Source of the DNA: Achatina immaculata
Taxonomy: Eukaryota; Mollusca; Gastropoda; Stylommatophora; Achatinidae
Reading direction: 5' to 3'
NCBI GenBank assembly: GCA_009760885.1
Contig: CM019719.1
Location: forward strand, 24,140,084 to 24,204,083
DNA length: 64,000 nt
The notes under the pieces are model-generated. The model had not been told where the DNA came from. It saw only the letters and a program-made list of their open reading frames with translations, and did not search any database. The translations under genes and the position numbers were made by a program. Shown one piece after another: positions 1 to 11,863 of the stretch. Positions within the stretch are counted from its first letter, which is position 1. Each line of letters begins with the position of its first letter.

Positions 1-228
1 ACGTGGACTCTACCGGGTAGAAAAAGTATGAGACAATCCAAAGAGACACAGAAACGTACAGCAGAGAAATGATGGCAAAAAAAGGACTGACAAGAAAGAC
101 AGCCAATAGGACAGAAGAGAACTGACAACAGTAAAAATCTCTTGCCACCAACAGTCCCTTGTGTCTTGGGCACTACAGGGTCAAGAGAGAGAGAGAGAGT
201 GAGATTTCTAGAAGCATCACACAATGAC

Positions 229-311
229 AAATGACATCAGCGATCCCTACTTTACTCAACATGATAACTTAAATGACATCAGCGATCCCTACTTTACTCA
301 ACATGATAACT
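229..311. repeat. 42-bp direct tandem duplication
   Basis: Two nearly perfect copies of a 42-bp unit lie head to tail, at 229-270 and from 271. They share the core gacatcagcgatccctac. A short GA microsatellite precedes them at about 185-200. The sequence is non-coding and lies in the presumed downstream intron of the casein kinase gene. Confidence 0.9.
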
Positions 312-2110
312 ATCTTATCTTTCTAAACACAATGACCTGCTTCAAACAGAAAGTGATACATTTAAGACTGTGAAAGTGACAGATACTTAAGAAAGTAAAT
401 TTGTATTGTATGATTCGCAAAAAAATAAAATCTGACAAACTGGGAAAGAATGCTACAAACTGCTGCATGTTTCACATTCATATGACATTCACTTCTTTTG
501 ATACCCGGTCACCTAAAGACATGATACCCAACACAGCTTCACTTTCAAAATGAATTAAAACCATGCATGTTATTATAACAGCAAACAGGCAGGACCAACA
601 CGTTACATAAAATGCTCTCACAAAATAAGCAGATAAACATGAGGGTTATTTCTCATCCAGGAGCTGTCATTCTCAACAAGCATTATGTTTTCTCATTATA
701 AGCTTCAGAATTTCTATTCATGCATTAAAAAAAAAATCTTGTTAAATGTTAAAACTTGCAACAATTTCAAAAAACTTAAATTGTTTCCATAAAAGTTGGA
801 TCTGAAAAGAAAATGAAACAAAAACCGTGAATTCTAGATAACTTTCTCTTTATTAACAACTGAACTTTCTGTTGTATCCTGACAAAATTTTCATATCAAA
901 GAAAATGACACTGAAATACAAAAGCCACTGTGTCCTTAAATTATTTAGCCCACAACACAAATTTCTGAAGAGAAAAAAAAAAACAACTTTTACTAAACAT
1001 AAAATGTTATTTTAACCTTTTCCAATCCAAGTTTAAAAAGTGATGACGTGAAACAAATTCTAAGTTATCTATAAAGTTCATAAGACTATTTTTTTTTTTA
1101 ATCGGCATTTTGTTTTGCTTTCCCGATATTCCAAAAGTGATACGAAATAGATAAAAGAAATAATTTTACAAAATGTAATTAATAATTAGTCTGAAATAAA
1201 AGCGCTGTCACCTTTAGGATTATTCTAGTAACTATTTTAATCTGAAATGATTATTCAGGAAGGTTCTAATTTACCTGATTCATGTACTTTGCTTAAATGA
1301 TTCTCATATGTGGATAAAATATTTAGCGCATGAGGAAAAAAAAAAAAATTTAACAGTTTCCATCTTTTGTCTCCTGCACAAAATAATTAACATTAAGTGG
1401 TAGGAGAAAGTGGCCAACTTTGAAGAGCTTGTTAAGCTTCTATCTACAGTGAAAGCAGTGAGCAGCAGACAATTAAGATTGACAGGCATGTACAATAATG
1501 AATTTTAGACTATCCACCAGCAAATATATAAAAAAAAACTTCTAGGAGAGGTCAACAAATATGGACTGACTGTGGACCACACATAAATGTACTGCAACAG
1601 ACATATAAAAGAAACTAAATGACACCAGATACTGGACTGTCTCACATTAGAAATCTCTGGAAACACCTGCTAGTATTAAACTCTAATATTTAGTGCATGG
1701 AGATAAAAAGAACAAATGAAATAGATCTGCACCTGACACACATTTTAAAAAAATAACTTGGGGATAGCAAAGTCAAATGTCAAAGTCTGTTGGTTGCAAA
1801 GTGGACAGATGTGGAAAAACAAGTATTTTGAGAAGACATACATTAGTGATTTTTTTCCATATATCATGAGGACAGTGAAGAACTGGGGAAAGACTATGCC
1901 ACACACACATATCACATAGGAACAGTGTCTTAAATGAAGAAACAGGTGCCACTACTGAGAAGGCAATGACAAAGACCAAACGGTGTAAGACAAATTTGGG
2001 GAGGGGTGTTTGTTACTTAAGTGATTATGTCACTCAAATATTAGTAAATGAGACAGAGAAGATGATCAACTTTAAAAAATTTAACTGCTTCAAAACTGTT
2101 TACCAAAAAC
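312..2110. other. AT-rich intronic or intergenic sequence, no gene seen
   Basis: This stretch has many homopolymer A and T runs and frequent stops in all frames. I looked on the minus strand for the next casein kinase exon (the part that follows the MMQGGV sequence) and did not find it here or in 3396-4198. The remaining exons must lie beyond the left edge. Confidence 0.5.
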
Positions 2111-2122
2111 ATCACCAAAATG

Positions 2123-3383
2123 GTTCTAAGGACTGTCATAGCCGGAGGTGGGGTGGAGGATACTCTCTCCACTCCAGTTAAATGTCTCCAAGGCATGTGT
2201 CTCAAATAGCTTCTGACAGTCAAGTCCAGCTCCTGGCCTTCTCGTGGCGAAACTGTTCAAACTGACAGAAGGGGCGAAGGCGAATATCTGGCACCTGAAA
2301 ACCAAACGCTTCGGATAGATGAGAGTCATGTTTGGAAGGAAAACTCTGATTTAAAACCCGTTGCTGGCGAGATTCTTCAGCTGCCGTGTGTGGAGTGGGG
2401 CTAATCCTGGCCAGTGAAGAAAGATGCGAATGGGGTTGCTGCACAGCGCCACCGTGGAAAAGGTGAAAGAAAAGATTAACTGAAGTAATTAGTAGTTTCG
2501 AGGTCAGGACTGCTCAAATCACAACACCTCTGCTCTGGAGGTCGGCCATGTCTTACGTGCATCCATACCGGGTGAACTGCCTGAACCAGTTTAACCTAGG
2601 GGTTAAACTACGACAGTGCTGGTGAGATTCTTCATCTGCTGCATGTGGGGTGAAACTCCTCCCGGCCAATGAAGAAAATGCGAATAGGGTTGCTGAGCGG
2701 CGATGATGGGAAAAGGTGATGGAAAAGATAAAGTGAAGATTAATCAATATGTCCAGTAGTCTTGTGACAAGAGCTACTCATACCACTGCACCTCTGCTCT
2801 AGAGGTCAGCCACGTCCAAAAGGCGCCCATACTGGGAAAATACTCCTAAACCGGCTTAACCCAGGGGTGAAACCTACTAGCGGCAAGGATTCGTCCTCCT
2901 GGAAAAAAGCTCCATCCTGGTCACAATTAGGATGGGTAGCGGCCATGACTACAAAACGCTGAAGTCAGAGACACTGGATCAGTGCAGTCTAGACAGGCAA
3001 CCACCTCTCACCCGAAGGGGATATATGCATATCCTAATCATGCTGAGGTTTTCCGGTGAGAAAGTCCAACGCTGGACTGGATGGGCTGCCACCTCTCACC
3101 TGGCGGAGATATACTGATATCCAAAACACATCGAGGTTTTCCGGTGAGAAAGTCCAACTCTAGATTGAACTGGTGCAACGAAAACCAAAGTGTCACGCAA
3201 TCCTGCTTCTGTGACCCACTGAGAATACAGGCCCAAGCTCCACGATACTCTGAACCTCATGTGGTCCTCTCTGGGATCTCTTGTGGCTCTCTCAGGGACC
3301 ACAGGACCAATCAAGGACCACAGGAGTAAATTCAGTAGGATCACGGGACGATCTTTGTGACAGAAGCAAACAAAGAAGAAGAA
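2123..3383 (+). mobile_element. Non-autonomous retroelement, full-length copy A, with 12-bp TSD
   Basis: This 1261-bp non-coding element starts at gttctaaggactgtcatagc and ends in the tail aagcaaacaaagaagaagaa. It is flanked by a perfect 12-bp direct repeat atcaccaaaatg at 2111-2122 and 3384-3395, the signature of target-primed reverse transcription. It has two or three copies of a roughly 230-bp module (ctggcgagattcttcagctg ... gaccagaggtg-like ends) and two copies of a roughly 85-bp module built on accacctctcacc and ttttccggtgagaaagtcca. No long reading frame is conserved among the copies. The tail matches the 3' end of RNase H-type LINE fragments in this window, so I infer that those LINEs mobilise it. 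Confidence 0.85.
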
Positions 3384-3395
3384 ATCACCAAAATG

Positions 3396-4198
3396 ACACC
3401 CAGAATCTACCTGCCTAAAAACTGTTTACGAAAATGTCAAAAAATGACATCAAAACATTTACGTGTTTCACAACTGTTCAACAAAACATCAATAAAATAT
3501 AACACCCAAATATCCACCTGCCTCAAAACTGCTTAACAGAACAGACATGAAAATATGACACAGATTTAGAATGCCAAAATTAGTCAGACCTACACAAATG
3601 ATATGAAAGGGTTATAGTCTACAAACTATAAGTTATGTATCACATTAAATATGGTGATATAATACAGCTAAACATTCACATTGCGCTAGTTTTTAATTAA
3701 ATAACAACTACTACATATGAGAAAATAAGCAACAATGATATAGTGTGCAAACACAATGCTGCAGTATTATCTGACAATATGAAAATTACAGATAAAGATG
3801 CTACTAAAAAGTTTAATATAGTTTCATTAGTAGTTTTCAAATATTTCAGCTAAAATAATAATGAAAAATGAATTTACCAAATATGTAAAACTGAATCCTA
3901 TGCTAATTATTCTAGGCATGAAATGGATTTTGGATTATCTGTTAATGATGAAACTGTTCATTTCTGGCAACTGATTACTTCTAAAATGTAGCAGTACATA
4001 AAGTCAAATAGCACATTGGTTTTTTTTTCTTTTTTCACCTCTCTAAAAATACATGCAACAATAAGAACATGTAGAGGCAGGCAATAAGGGATTATTTACA
4101 CTTGTATTATTAAAAATTTTGATCTGCCTGCTAATCAGAATAATGACAATTTATCAAGCACAATGCATCCTCCCTGACACAAAACATGGCTGACTTAC
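3396..4198. other. Casein kinase intron sequence, nothing recognised
   Basis: AT-rich sequence follows copy A of the retroelement up to the donor site of casein kinase exon 2. I see no exon, RNA gene or recognisable repeat in it. Confidence 0.4.
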
Positions 4199-6703
4199 CA
4201 CCTCCTTGCATCATCCTGTAGATCTTGCTTTCAATGTGTAACTGTGGGTGTTTGGTCTTTACACATTCCAACTTTATGGCTACCTCTTCGCCATTAGAAA
4301 TATCTGTGCCTATGTTGTTACATAAACAAACAGTGCCTTGTGATGGAATCTTATTGAGTATTTATAATATTTGGATTATGCAGACGATGCATGCCTACTT
4401 AACCAAACTAAAGAACTCAAACACTATAAAACATAAGACTGAACAGTTTCTCTATACAGAACAAGGGGATACTAAATCATGGCAGCACTCTGGAAAAAAA
4501 AAAGTCCAGAAAAACTGTAAAAAGCACTAAAGTACAAGCACACAGACAACACAGACTGTTTTTGGGTGTATCTTCTTCTTTTTCAATCTCTCTGGCATTC
4601 TTTGCAGTCAAAGATGTGATGGTGTTGAGGCATAAATGTCAGACTGGAAGTGTACTATGGCAGCTATTTTTTCAGCCCCTGAGCAGAGGTAAAAAGCAGG
4701 TGATGTGCAATGTTTCTTTAGCAGACTTCCCTGTCACAGGGACCATGGCAATTCCTGTCCTGTTAGTCAGGCTAGCTCTGTTAGTGGATGTACTACGGAG
4801 AGGTGGGGCAAGGTCTTGGCTAGTTATAGTTCACCAACCCTGATGCTGGCATGTCAGCTATGGATCACCAATTGCCAAATCAGGCAGTGTCTAGTGTAGG
4901 TATATACTGTATAAAACTAAATATATAAATATACACACATAATATATATAGAACTAAACATTATAAATATATACAATGTTATAGGAAAAAAAAAGTTGTG
5001 AAACAGGCTGTTATATCTGTCTGCTCATTAATCAATAAACCTGTTCCAACTTTTGTTTTAAATAGTCAAGAACACAAACAATATAAAGCAATGGAAGTTA
5101 TATCAGATTCAGTATGTACAACACATGAAATATATATGACCAAAACCAGTAACAGACTGGATACTTCAGGGAAAGAAGACCTGACAACCAAAAAGTTCAT
5201 GGAAACAATTTCTAAAAGAATCCAAAGTGCAAAGATGACAAAATAGAAAACAGAAAGAGTGTGCAAGACCAAAGTGGATGAACAGTTTTAATCCCGGACT
5301 TCTATATCTCTAAGCACAATAACTGATCATGATTTTGACCTACAGTCTGCTCCTGAAACAAATATAAAACAATGAACATTTTTTAAAAATTCTAATGGAC
5401 TTCTACCATGATGACACTGACATGAATCAACCATAGAAGACCACCAAATAAAGGGCATACATAAAGAAATCCAGGAACACTGAGAATGTTACTGTAACAA
5501 TGCAACAACAACAAAAATTAGATAACATGAAGAGACCCTTTAATGTAACTTTGAAACTCTCCGAAGGGACAGACTTACTTGAAATTAAGCAAATGCCAGA
5601 CTGTGAGACAGCCGATTTCACTGGTGGGTAAAAATATAAATAAAGGTACCCCTATTATGTCATGGAGCACTTAGGAGATACGGTGTTAGTGTCCATTTTT
5701 TCCTTGAGCTGCTGGCACATCAGAGGGTGATGTACAAATTGTTTTTGGGTATAAGTATCTCTCTCTCTCTGAACCTTAAGTGCCCAGGGCACATGGGGCT
5801 TCCGCAAGGGTTTTCCACAAATACCATGCTATTTAAAAGCTTCTTCAAGTACGCAAATGTTATCATCATATGAGAATAACTGGTAAATCCAGATCTTACA
5901 GGTGGCATGGGGAAGGAATTATACTGTGTTACTGTATGATACAGAAATTAGACTCTTTTGAAAACAAATGCCTAAGGAAAATACTTGGTATAAAGTGGAA
6001 CGATGAGCAAGCAACAACCTGTCTCATGGGTGATCAGAAAAAAGATGGACATATGTAGGCCATGTGATGAGAAGTAATCAGAGAATACCAAAACAAGCTA
6101 ATCATGTGGAGCACTACAGGCCGAAGACAAAGAGGACATTGTTAAGAGAAGCCAGTTTAGTGGGCATAACATCCCTTGATGAAGTTGAAAGACTCACCGA
6201 GAACAGGAAATCTTGGCAAACAACTATGTGATGAAGGATGTAACAGGACTGTATGGTACTCGGGGGGGGGGGGGGGGGCCTGGGAAGAAAGACATATGCA
6301 AAAGTGCCTAAAATGTCTGAGAAAATTAGCATGTGACATAGCTCTCAGACATCACACTTTCGTCACCAGACTGAGGCTGGAGGTACTGAAGTCTGTCCCT
6401 TCTTATTTTAACTTCCTTGCACAATGTGTTAATATGTTAGAAATATATGACTGATCGAACTCAATCACTAATCTGAGGTAACTGTTCTTTAGGCTAAAGA
6501 AATATTCTATTCAATGCACTAATGTTTTCAATAATAATGTGTTGTTTTTTTTTTGGTAAAGGAGTCTGCTGCCATTGGAAGACAAAACAAAGGATAACGT
6601 TATCGACTTCGACATAAAAGCTCTTACCGAGGTAAATATCACCGAAAGAACCACTCCCAATCTTTCGGCCCAGCCTGTACTTGTTCCCAACCCTCAACTC
6701 CAT
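4199..6703 (-). CDS. CSNK1D: Casein kinase 1 delta/epsilon, N-terminal two coding exons (partial)
   Basis: This is a serine/threonine kinase of the CK1 delta/epsilon group, acting in circadian, Wnt and DNA-damage signalling. Coding exon 1 is 6628-6703 (start codon at 6703) and exon 2 is 4199-4309. Exon 1 encodes [20 protein letters not shown] followed by GDIYLG, which contains the glycine-rich nucleotide loop GSGSFG. Exon 2 encodes [20 protein letters not shown] and continues to MMQGG; the Lys in VAIK is the ATP-anchoring lysine. Exon 1 is 76 nt, exon 2 is 111 nt, and both end in phase 1 at GTAAG-type donors. The start is fixed by the invariant MELRVGN N-terminus of the family. Only about 62 residues are visible; the catalytic loop and tail lie left of the window. 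Delta and epsilon cannot be separated from this part, and many invertebrates have a single orthologue of both. Confidence 0.93.
4310..5740. other. Casein kinase intron 1, mostly unassigned
   Basis: AT-rich intron sequence with several short poly-A and TA tracts (about 4915-4990). No conserved coding segment is visible. LINE debris begins at about 5745. Confidence 0.4.
5745..5840 (-). mobile_element. LINE 3'-end fragment (ENPCG...CPGHLRF type)
   Basis: On the minus strand this short piece reads [16 protein letters not shown]. The fragment at 19770-20012 has the corresponding VENPCGNPMCQGHLRF on the plus strand. Both end beside a GA/CT microsatellite. The pair therefore marks two copies of the same LINE 3' terminus. 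No transposase or reverse transcriptase domain is left in this copy. Confidence 0.65.
5941..6245 (+). mobile_element. RTE-like LINE fragment, C-terminal region
   Basis: This segment is homologous to 29310-29660. It reads [18 protein letters not shown], a typical end-of-reverse-transcriptase segment of non-LTR retrotransposons, followed by a frameshifted version of the [20 protein letters not shown] region. Frameshifts and stops show it is dead. A run of 18 G follows it at about 6261-6278. Confidence 0.8.
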
Positions 6704-7130
6704 CTTCCTGCAAAATATATATCAGCTGGTCATTGCTATTTCCTGATTGGATCTCAGTGTCAGGCAACACAATGAAATATAAACAATCTAGTAGACACAT
6801 TTTACTCGTTATAAAATCTCACCCTGCGGCGTTATATCTCCCGAAAACCCCCTCTTTGGGTCGGAAGATAAGCACTTGCTATTCAGATATCATTAATTGT
6901 GCAATTGACGAAAGGACATGGACGGATTCCGAGGATTACATCAAGTATATTTGCCTTTTGCGGTCGCCATTTTATTTACTTTGGTTGCTCGAGATTGTCT
7001 ACGCAGGCGCTAAATCAACTTCCGGTGCTTCATAACTCGCCCTGCTACCCCTACCATGGGGCAAATATAGGCTCGCCAGACATAGTAGACTTGCAAGAAG
7101 GGCGAGATTCATTTCGCGATTTCGGTGAAT
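6704..7130 (-). promoter_or_regulatory. Putative promoter/5'UTR region of the casein kinase gene
   Basis: This block upstream of the start codon is visibly richer in CpG than its surroundings. On the minus strand it contains aaaatggcgacc at about 6962-6973, close to the YY1-type initiator AANATGGCGGC found near many animal transcription starts. The transcription start is not fixed by the sequence, and a 5' UTR intron is possible. Confidence 0.4.
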
Positions 7131-7820
7131 TCGGTTTCTTTCTGAGCTGACATGGAGAAACATGAATAAACTATTACAATAACCGGGAATTATTATTAAT
7201 CATATAAGTATTGGACTGCGTTTAAGAAGGAAGATGCAACTCATAAGTGATTTATTGAATTGATGACACCATTTGTATGTCTAACAGTGTGCTGTGATAT
7301 TTATATACACGGACTGCTTACGTCTTCATGAGTAAGTGTTCATTGATCCAGAACACATTCTCCATACTCTCCAAAGGTCAAGTGCTATGGATAGGGAACA
7401 TGGTGTGATGGGTCCATTTCTGTTGAAGATTCCCCTAATCTGATCCATTCTTATTCTCACGCCAATGCAGTGGAAGCAATGATTTTTTTTTTTTTTTTTG
7501 GCGAAGGAACAACAATTTGAGCAAGCCTTATTCCATTCTTTGCAGGAACATGCTGTATGCTCGTCCACCATAGTAAACAATGCAGGATCCTTGTGGACAT
7601 GGAGGATATCGATCTTATGCCCACTCCAAAATTCAGAGAACAACGTTTCCCAAACAGTACCTGGACTCATGTATACAGAGACATATCAGAAGCCAGGGCA
7701 ACGGATCAGGTATGGTGTTGCGCAGTAGCGTTCAGAAACTTGATAGTTTTCCAGCACATTTATAGCCGAGGCAGACGCAAGCAGGAGAACCCCTGTTGAC
7801 AGAAGAGGGTTAGGACAACC
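7131..7820. other. Unassigned sequence with a 114-codon minus-strand frame
   Basis: A minus-strand open frame runs 7670-7326 and reads SPGTVWETLFSEFWSGHKID near its start. It is interrupted in composition by a poly-T tract at about 7481-7499 that encodes a lysine run. I do not recognise the product. It lies next to LINE debris and may be part of it. Confidence 0.3.
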
Positions 7821-7824
7821 AAGT

Positions 7825-8244
7825 TGTTTTTCTTGTAGATGCTTTGTCAGTCATAACTGGACGAAGTGATCAGAAACTGCAAGAGACTAATATTGCCCAC
7901 CATCTACGAAGGAGTTGTGCTATGGACACCACCTCAAAGCAATATCACCGGGAATGGGGAAGCTGGATAAAAGGCAAAGAAAAGTGGAGAATTCCCGCAA
8001 ATAGACAGAAGTCAACGAAGCCACAACGATGATCAAAGCAAAATATAAAAGCGAATGGGAAAGAGAGTTCAAAGGCTAACAGAGAAATTACGTCTGTCAT
8101 AAGCACGACAAAGACGTGCACATCAAGGTTTTCAGATTCTCCTTGGATGTCACAACAGATTAAAATATTACATATTCATCAGAATGAAGATTAGAACAAC
8201 CGATGAGTGCTCCTGTGGCACCGGAAAGATATGCACTCCGGGCA
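7825..8244 (+). mobile_element. RNase H-type LINE fragment, C-terminal region
   Basis: Starting near VVFLVDALSV (an RNase H core strand) and continuing to CHNRLKYYIFIRMKIRTTDE then CSCGTGK, this is the decayed C-terminal part of a non-LTR retrotransposon of the RNase H-bearing type. The CxCGTG run is the usual cysteine motif before the EHILQ segment of such proteins. It merges directly into the 67-bp satellite that follows. Confidence 0.7.
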
Positions 8245-9088
8245 CGCTTGATCATCACCAGTACCAATTCAGGTCAAGCTGTAACGTGATATCGACAACG
8301 TAAAGTGAAATCGCTTGATCATCACCAGTACCAATTCAGGTCAAGCTGTAACGTGATATCGACAGCGTAAAGTGAAATCGCTTGATCATCACCAGTACCA
8401 ATTCAGGTCAAGCTGTAACATGATATCGACAGCGTAAAGTGAAATCGCTTGATCATCACCAGTACCAATTCAGGTCAAGCTGTAACGTGATATCGACAGC
8501 GTAAAGTGAAATCGCTTGATCATCACCAGTACCAATTCAGGTCAAGCTGTAACGTGATATCGACAGCGTAAAGTGAAATCGCTTGATCATCACCAGTACC
8601 AATTCAGGTCAAGCTGTAACGTGATATCGACAGCGTAAAGTGAAATCGCTTGATCATCACCAGTACCAATTCAGGTCAAGCTGTAACGTGATATCGACAG
8701 CGTAAAGTGAAATCGCTTGATCATCACCAGTACCAATTCAGGTCAAGCTGTAACGTGATATCGACAACGTAAAGTGAAATCGCTTGATCATCACCAGTAC
8801 CAATTCAGGTAAAGTGAAATCGCTTGATCATCACCAGTACCAATTCAGGTCAAGCTGTAACGTGATATCGACAGCGTAAAGTGAAATCGCTTGATCATCA
8901 CCAGTACCAATTCAGGTCAAGCTGTAACGTGATATCGACAGCGTAAAGTGAAATCGCTTGATCATCACCAGTACCAATTCAGGTCAAGCTGTAACGTGAT
9001 ATCGACAGCGTAAAGTGAAATCGCTTGATCATCACCAGTACCAATTCAGGTCAAGCTGTAACGTGATATCGACAACATAAAGTGAAAT
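8245..9088 (+). repeat. 67-bp satellite array, 12 full units plus one of 40 bp
   Basis: The unit begins cgcttgatcatcaccagtac. Twelve full 67-bp copies start at 8245, 8312, 8379, 8446, 8513, 8580, 8647, 8714, 8821, 8888, 8955 and 9022. One 40-bp copy at 8781-8820 has lost 27 bp. The copies are almost identical, differing at a few positions such as acagcg/acaacg, which points to recent amplification. The first unit continues directly from the LINE reading frame, and the end of the array is followed by gaagtagaagaagaatgagg, which resembles a LINE tail. 67 is not a multiple of 3, so the array is not a coding repeat. Confidence 0.97.
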
Positions 9089-10296
9089 GCCCCATTCTTC
9101 AGAGATATCCAAGTTGACGTCAGAAGTAGAAGAAGAATGAGGGGATCTGTTCCATGATTTCGGCTAAGTCACCATACCCCATTCTCCCACTGATAAATGC
9201 ACGTCATCAGTGTTAATTGCGATAAAATAAATTCATATTGCAGGTAAGCTCAGCGCAAAAGATGGCTGTTAAAACCAGTTTGCAAAGACTATGTCTCATT
9301 TTTTCCTAGTTCTTTCTGATTAAAAAAAACAAGTGCTGTGTTAGGCATGAAGCAAAATAAGTCATGGACGTTGTTGAACTTATAGACACCTGGCATAAAG
9401 ACTCCCATGGAGGGCATTGTACCATCTTCTTGTGCATGTCTCGAGAAATTAGGAAAGTCATTACGAGGGACCATCATCTCCATCACCGTTCTTGCTGGAG
9501 GTCGAGCCCGCAGAATGGCTCTTCAGCTGCTGCATAGCTGGGTCATTACCTACTACTGGGCCCCAAGTCTTAAAAAAAAAAAAACCTTCAAAAACAACAA
9601 TTGCCTCTAGAGTCTCAATGAGCATTAGAATCCTTGGACTGCAGTTAATCCCTAGGCTGGGCAAAAAAAAAAAAAAAATCGCTCACACCCATGGCACTGA
9701 ATCATACCATCGTTACCACCATCAGAAGAAGAACCGCCTCTTTCCCAGCCCACCAGTTTGGTCCGCAAATGAAACACAGTTGACCCACTAACGTAGATTA
9801 TCTGATATTCGAGCTTTCTGGCTACACAAGTCAGATCTAGAATCGAATTACATCATAAAACGTTACAGCGGTCAGTAGGTGCACGATCAGTTCATTGCTC
9901 AACACGGTGCACGAACTCTGTAGCACCGGCAGAAAACCCCGGGGACAGGCTTATTGCCTTCAGTCTGAGAAGCCGCGCTAGTATCAGCTGTTCCAGTATC
10001 TAAAAATTAAAAAAACGAAGCCAGTGGGCACTCTGCGCAGTATAACTGCAAGCTGTCGGGAATAATTAATCTTATTATCCATTTCATAAATTGAATGGAG
10101 ACAAGCAAATGAAAATAATGAAGGCAAGGAGAAAGCAAAGAGGAAAGTAGGGCAGATGGTGTCCCGGCTGTGCGTGCATTTGGCGCCATATTGGGGAACA
10201 GTTATTTTATGGTTAAAAGTGGATTAATTCCACTTCTCTTTACATGAAAGTTTTTTTTTTTTTGTTGCTTTATATATATTTTTTTTTTCAGAGGGT
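9089..10296. other. Intergenic sequence, weak promoter-like motif near 10185
   Basis: No conserved coding segment was recognised. Poly-A tracts occur at 9571-9582 and 9663-9679. On the minus strand aatatggcgcc at about 10182-10192 resembles a YY1-type initiator and overlaps a 60-codon frame starting at 10189. It could mark an upstream non-coding exon of the casein kinase gene, but no donor site makes this compelling. Confidence 0.3.
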
Positions 10297-11540
10297 CTCT
10301 TCTTCTTCTTCTTCTTCGTTCGCCTCTACCACCAAGACCGCCCTGTGATCCTACTGAATTTACTCCTGTGGTTCTCGTTAAGTCCCGTGGTCCTCCCTGA
10401 AAGCACCACACGAGATCCCCGAGAGGACTACAAGAGGTTCAGAGTATGTCAGGGCTTGAGTCTGTATTCTTCGTGGGTCTCAGAAGCGGGGTTGCATGAC
10501 ACCGTGGTTTTCGTTGCACCAGTTTAGTCTAGAGTTGGACTTTCTCACTGGAAGACCTCGACGTGTTTTGGATATCAGTATATCCCCGCTGGGTGAGAGG
10601 TGGTAGCCCACCCAGGCCAGAGTTGGACTTTCTCACCGGAAAACCTCAGCGTGATTAGGATACGCATATATCCACGCCGGGTGAGAGGTGGTTGCCTATC
10701 TAGACTGCCCTGGTCCAGTGTCTCCGACTTCAGCATTTTGTGGTCGTGGCCGCTACCCTTCCTAGTTGTGACCAGGATGGAGCTTTTGTCCAGGAGGACG
10801 AATCCTCGCCACTAGTGACTTCCACCCCTGGGTTGAGCCGGTTTACGCATATTATCCCAGTATGGGCGTGTTTGGGACGTGACCAACCTCTAGAGCAGAG
10901 GTACCTTGACATGCTTAGCCTTCAAGTGTCACCCCTGGTATAAGCCGGTTTAGGCATATTTCACCAATATGGGTGTATATCGGGCGTGACCGACCTATAA
11001 AGCGGAGGTGGCGTGACATGCCTGGCCATCAAGTTTCACCCCTGGTGTGTGCCGGTTTAGGCATATTTCACCAGTGTAGGTGTATTTCGGACGTGGCCGG
11101 CCTCTAGAGCAGAGGTGCCATGGTATGTGTTGCTCTCGTAACGATACTACTGGACACATGGATTAAATTTCACTTTATCCTTTCCTTCACCTTTTCACAT
11201 CGGCGCCACTCAGCAACCTTTATATTTCTTTTTCCGCATTTTCTTCCCTGACCGGGAGGAGCTTCACTCCACGCGCGGCATTCGAAGAGTCTCGCCAGCA
11301 GTGTCTTAATCTCTGGGTTAAGCCGGTTCATGCATTTCACCCCATGTGACTGCACTCAGGACGTGGCCGACCTCCAGACCAGAGGTGCCGTGATTTGACT
11401 GTTTGCTTCACTTTATCCTTTCTAAAACCTTTTCCGCAATGGTGCCACGCGGCAACCCCATTTGCACCTGTCTTCATTGGCCGGGAGGAGCACCGCTCCA
11501 CGCACGGCAGTTGAAGAATCTCGCCAGCAGCGTGGGGTTC
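10297..11540 (-). mobile_element. Non-autonomous retroelement, copy B (inverted, 5'-truncated)
   Basis: This is a minus-strand copy of the element at 2123-3383. Its 3' tail appears on the plus strand as cttcttcttcttcttcgttc at about 10299-10322. It includes the ttactcctgtggt tail-proximal block, at least two roughly 85-bp modules (ggactttctcaccggaaaac) and three modules ending gaccagaggtgcc or gagcagaggtgcc. The gttctaagg 5' end is missing, so the copy is 5' truncated. I found no convincing target-site duplication. Confidence 0.8.
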
Positions 11541-11863
11541 TCTGAATCCTGTTTATGTATATATCTGTAGCGCCTATGCTTCATCATGCAAACCTACCGT
11601 ACCCATAATTCTAAGTTATTTCCATCTGTGCTACCCCCAATAAATGAGTTATCTTCCGTTTTTTTTTTCTTTTGTTGACAATTTTCTTACCCCTGCTTCC
11701 ACCGTATTTATCTTGAGCTTGCCAAATTATTGTTATATGTCAGGATTTATATTTCACCATTTCCATGCAGTCTAAGCACCCCTCATCTTACGTGAAGTTT
11801 TAGTTTATGATTGTGGATTGCATTCAGCCATTATCAAGATGGGCACATTCCAATGTACGGAAG

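Noticed and set aside
6261..6278. G18 run as a possible quadruplex or regulatory element
   Set aside because: It is a single homopolymer next to dead LINE sequence and could be slippage or a sequencing/assembly effect. No further support.
7326..7670. 114-codon minus-strand frame as a host exon
   Set aside because: I recognise no family and the frame runs through a poly-T tract encoding lysines. It lies next to LINE debris.
8245..9088. CRISPR-like array of direct repeats
   Set aside because: The 67-bp units abut with no unique spacers, and the window is clearly eukaryotic. It is a satellite.
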